Source: JARYGU01 sp033795365 (GTDB lineage: Bacteria; Pseudomonadota; Alphaproteobacteria; Rhizobiales; Rhizobiaceae). Taken from it: a stretch of DNA of 64,000 bases. The DNA lies in assembly GCA_033795365.1 (NCBI GenBank), contig JARYGU010000005.1:310001-374000 (forward strand), read 5' to 3'. Position numbers and translations under genes: made by a program. Shown here one piece after another: positions 62,805 through 64,000 of this stretch; within the stretch, counting starts at the first letter, position 1; every line of letters starts with the position of its first letter. The notes beneath the pieces are model-generated. The model saw only the letters and a list, made by a program, of their open reading frames with translations. It searched no databases and was not told the origin of the DNA.

Positions 62805-63725
62805 TCATGGCACCCTCCCGTCGTCGGCCCGCGCGACGAACATTCGGCGGTCTCGCGACTCCGCATCGCGATGCTCGCGCACCGGAACGGTGGGGCGAGA
62901 GTCGCCTGATGTACCGATGGTCTCCACTGGATCGGCTGTTCGCGTGTCGGTCGGGCGCATGACGAAGAGCGGTGCGTCGCGCCAATCGGGCGGCGGCTCC
63001 GCGCGTTTCGCCGGATCGCCGGACGGAGCCGCGCCGCCGAGCAACGGTACGAGCGCGGCGACATAGGCGCGGGTTTCTGCCGGCAGCGGCCGGCCCGTCG
63101 CGCGATGATCGTCATAGCGGCCGGGACCGGCATTGTAGGCGGCGAGCATCGCCGCGACAGTGCCGTAGCGATCCCACATCTCGCGCAGATAGGCGGTGCC
63201 TGCGAGGATGTTATCGCGGAGATCGTAAGGATCGCGGCCGAGGCGATAGCGCATGCGCAGGCCTGCCCAGGTGTCGGGCATGACCTGCATGAGCCCGATC
63301 GCGCCCGCCGTCGAGATCGCGCGCACATCGCATGCGCTTTCGGCGCGCAGCACCGCACGAATCCAGTGCTCGGGAATGCCGAAGCGCTGAGACGCCTCGG
63401 CGATATGCGCGCCGTGCGGATCGCTGACGGGCCGCGTGACGACGGCAGATTGCGCGATCGTGACAGTCGGCCCGGACGAGAACGCCAGCACGGCCAGCGC
63501 GATCAGGAGGGCATAGCGCCGTGCCGACCTTTCTCCGCCGAACCGCCAGCCTGCCAGCGTGCTCGCTGCGGTCAAGGGTGCGCGCGAAGCGCCGGCCGGT
63601 GGCTGCCCTTGACCTTCGCTGCGCGCGCCGGCCGACTTGTGGTCGAGCGGGACAGAGGAATGAGACGGCATTCCCGCGAACAAAGGAATACGAGCTTTGA
63701 GCGCGATGATGACGGGTTGACGCAT
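62805..63725 (-). CDS. Lytic transglycosylase (VirB1-like)
   Basis: The 306-residue protein has an Slt-type catalytic domain: VLRAESACDVRAISTAGAIGLMQVMPDTW with catalytic Glu129, then GTAYLREMWDRYG and AAYNAGPGRYD. A membrane or signal helix (YALLIALAVLAFSSG) lies at 71-85, after a long N-terminal stretch, so a shorter start is possible. It opens peptidoglycan locally for the secretion channel. The start lies three bases after the DUF736 stop. Confidence 0.9.
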   Translation of the reverse strand: MRQPVIIALKARIPLFAGMPSHSSVPLDHKSAGARSEGQGQPPAGASRAPLTAASTLAGWRFGGERSARRYALLIALAVLAFSSGPTVTIAQSAVVTRPVSDPHGAHIAEASQRFGIPEHWIRAVLRAESACDVRAISTAGAIGLMQVMPDTWAGLRMRYRLGRDPYDLRDNILAGTAYLREMWDRYGTVAAMLAAYNAGPGRYDDHRATGRPLPAETRAYVAALVPLLGGAAPSGDPAKRAEPPPDWRDAPLFVMRPTDTRTADPVETIGTSGDSRPTVPVREHRDAESRDRRMFVARADDGRVP

Positions 63726-63728
63726 GCC

Positions 63729-64000
63729 TCAGTCCCGCTCTTCGCGCGGTTTGAGGCGCGTCCAGTGCAGCGACCATGACGATCCCGCATCGTCGTCGCG
63801 GAACAGGTTAGCGCGGATCGGCTGCGGCAATGCCGGATCGTCAAGCAGGATGGAAAGATATTCGCCGGCCTTCTCGCCGGTGCGTTTCCATCCCGCGCCG
63901 ATCTCCGGGCCATCGTCGGCTCCGTGATGGACACGGAAGTCCGGCACATTCTCCGCGTCCGAAGGATCGGCGGGAACGATGGTGAGTTCGCGGTAGAGCG
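63729..64000 (-). CDS. DUF736-family protein, truncated by the window edge
   Basis: The frame runs off the right edge, so the N-terminus is missing. The visible part reads LYRELTIVPADPSDAENVPDFRVHH, then IGAGWKRTGEKAGEYLSILLDDPALPQPIRANLF and WSLHWTR. This is the single-strand-binding-like DUF736 domain common near relaxase genes in ICEs. It forms one operon with the transglycosylase. Function unknown. Confidence 0.85.
   Translation of the reverse strand, partial: LYRELTIVPADPSDAENVPDFRVHHGADDGPEIGAGWKRTGEKAGEYLSILLDDPALPQPIRANLFRDDDAGSSWSLHWTRLKPREERD

Noticed and set aside
62479..62985. A 168-codon frame across the gap between the transglycosylase and relaxase genes, considered as a TraF-type peptidase
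   Set aside because: It lacks the S26 Ser and Lys motifs and a membrane anchor, and overlaps the end of the transglycosylase gene.

Overview
The window reads as the chromosome of an alphaproteobacterium of the Rhizobiaceae (Sinorhizobium/Ensifer, Rhizobium or Shinella-like). The evidence is the high GC content, a PmtA-type phospholipid N-methyltransferase, the pyrF-DUF1330-NDUFA9-like and queG-SDR gene runs, an intergenic palindromic module of rhizobial type, and Rhizobiales-like versions of RsmI, GshB and DnaN. It splits into two parts: chromosomal backbone (about 1-42,659) and the left part of an integrative and conjugative element (ICE) that begins at the 3' end of guaA and runs past the right edge.

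Backbone. Positions 1-12,900 carry a truncated ion channel, coaBC, a class II glutamine amidotransferase, a GFA-family protein, thiD behind a TPP riboswitch, prfC, dut with a coupled acetyltransferase, an Lrp-type regulator beside an EamA transporter, a LysE exporter, cysK and comM. Positions 13,100-21,800 hold gshB, a cupin, a complete ugpBAEC glycerol-3-phosphate ABC operon with a four-unit PHO box upstream, then yraN, rsmI and dnaN. Positions 21,900-32,500 hold DUF72, pmtA, pyrF, DUF1330, an NDUFA9-like reductase, uppP, a GST, queG, an SDR, an RlpA-like protein, an RsmB-type methyltransferase and an HPP protein. Positions 32,700-39,200 carry a probable periplasmic iron-acquisition cluster: imelysin, di-heme oxidoreductase, imelysin, then CorA behind a leader ORF and hairpin, then a Tat-exported DUF1513 protein. 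A thioesterase and a nucleosidase precede guaA.

ICE. guaA is intact. Immediately downstream is a 320-bp segment with repeated TGACGGTAT motifs, then a tyrosine integrase, a convergent AlpA-like regulator with a coupled 15-codon leader ORF, and a full P-type conjugation set on the minus strand (trbB-C-D-E-J-K-L-F-G-I plus DUF2274). Further right come a ribbon-helix-helix protein, the coupling protein TraG, a LysR regulator, a LuxR-type autoinducer-binding regulator, an RlxS-type relaxase, a lytic transglycosylase and a truncated DUF736 gene. A hairpin-rich gap beside the relaxase gene is the best oriT candidate. The one gene on the opposite strand inside the transfer cluster is an FRG-domain protein between the RHH gene and trbB. 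It looks like cargo, possibly for defence. A 19-bp near-identical sequence recurs upstream of both traG and trbB.

I found no rRNA genes, tRNA genes, CRISPR arrays or intact insertion sequences. The right end of the ICE is outside the window.
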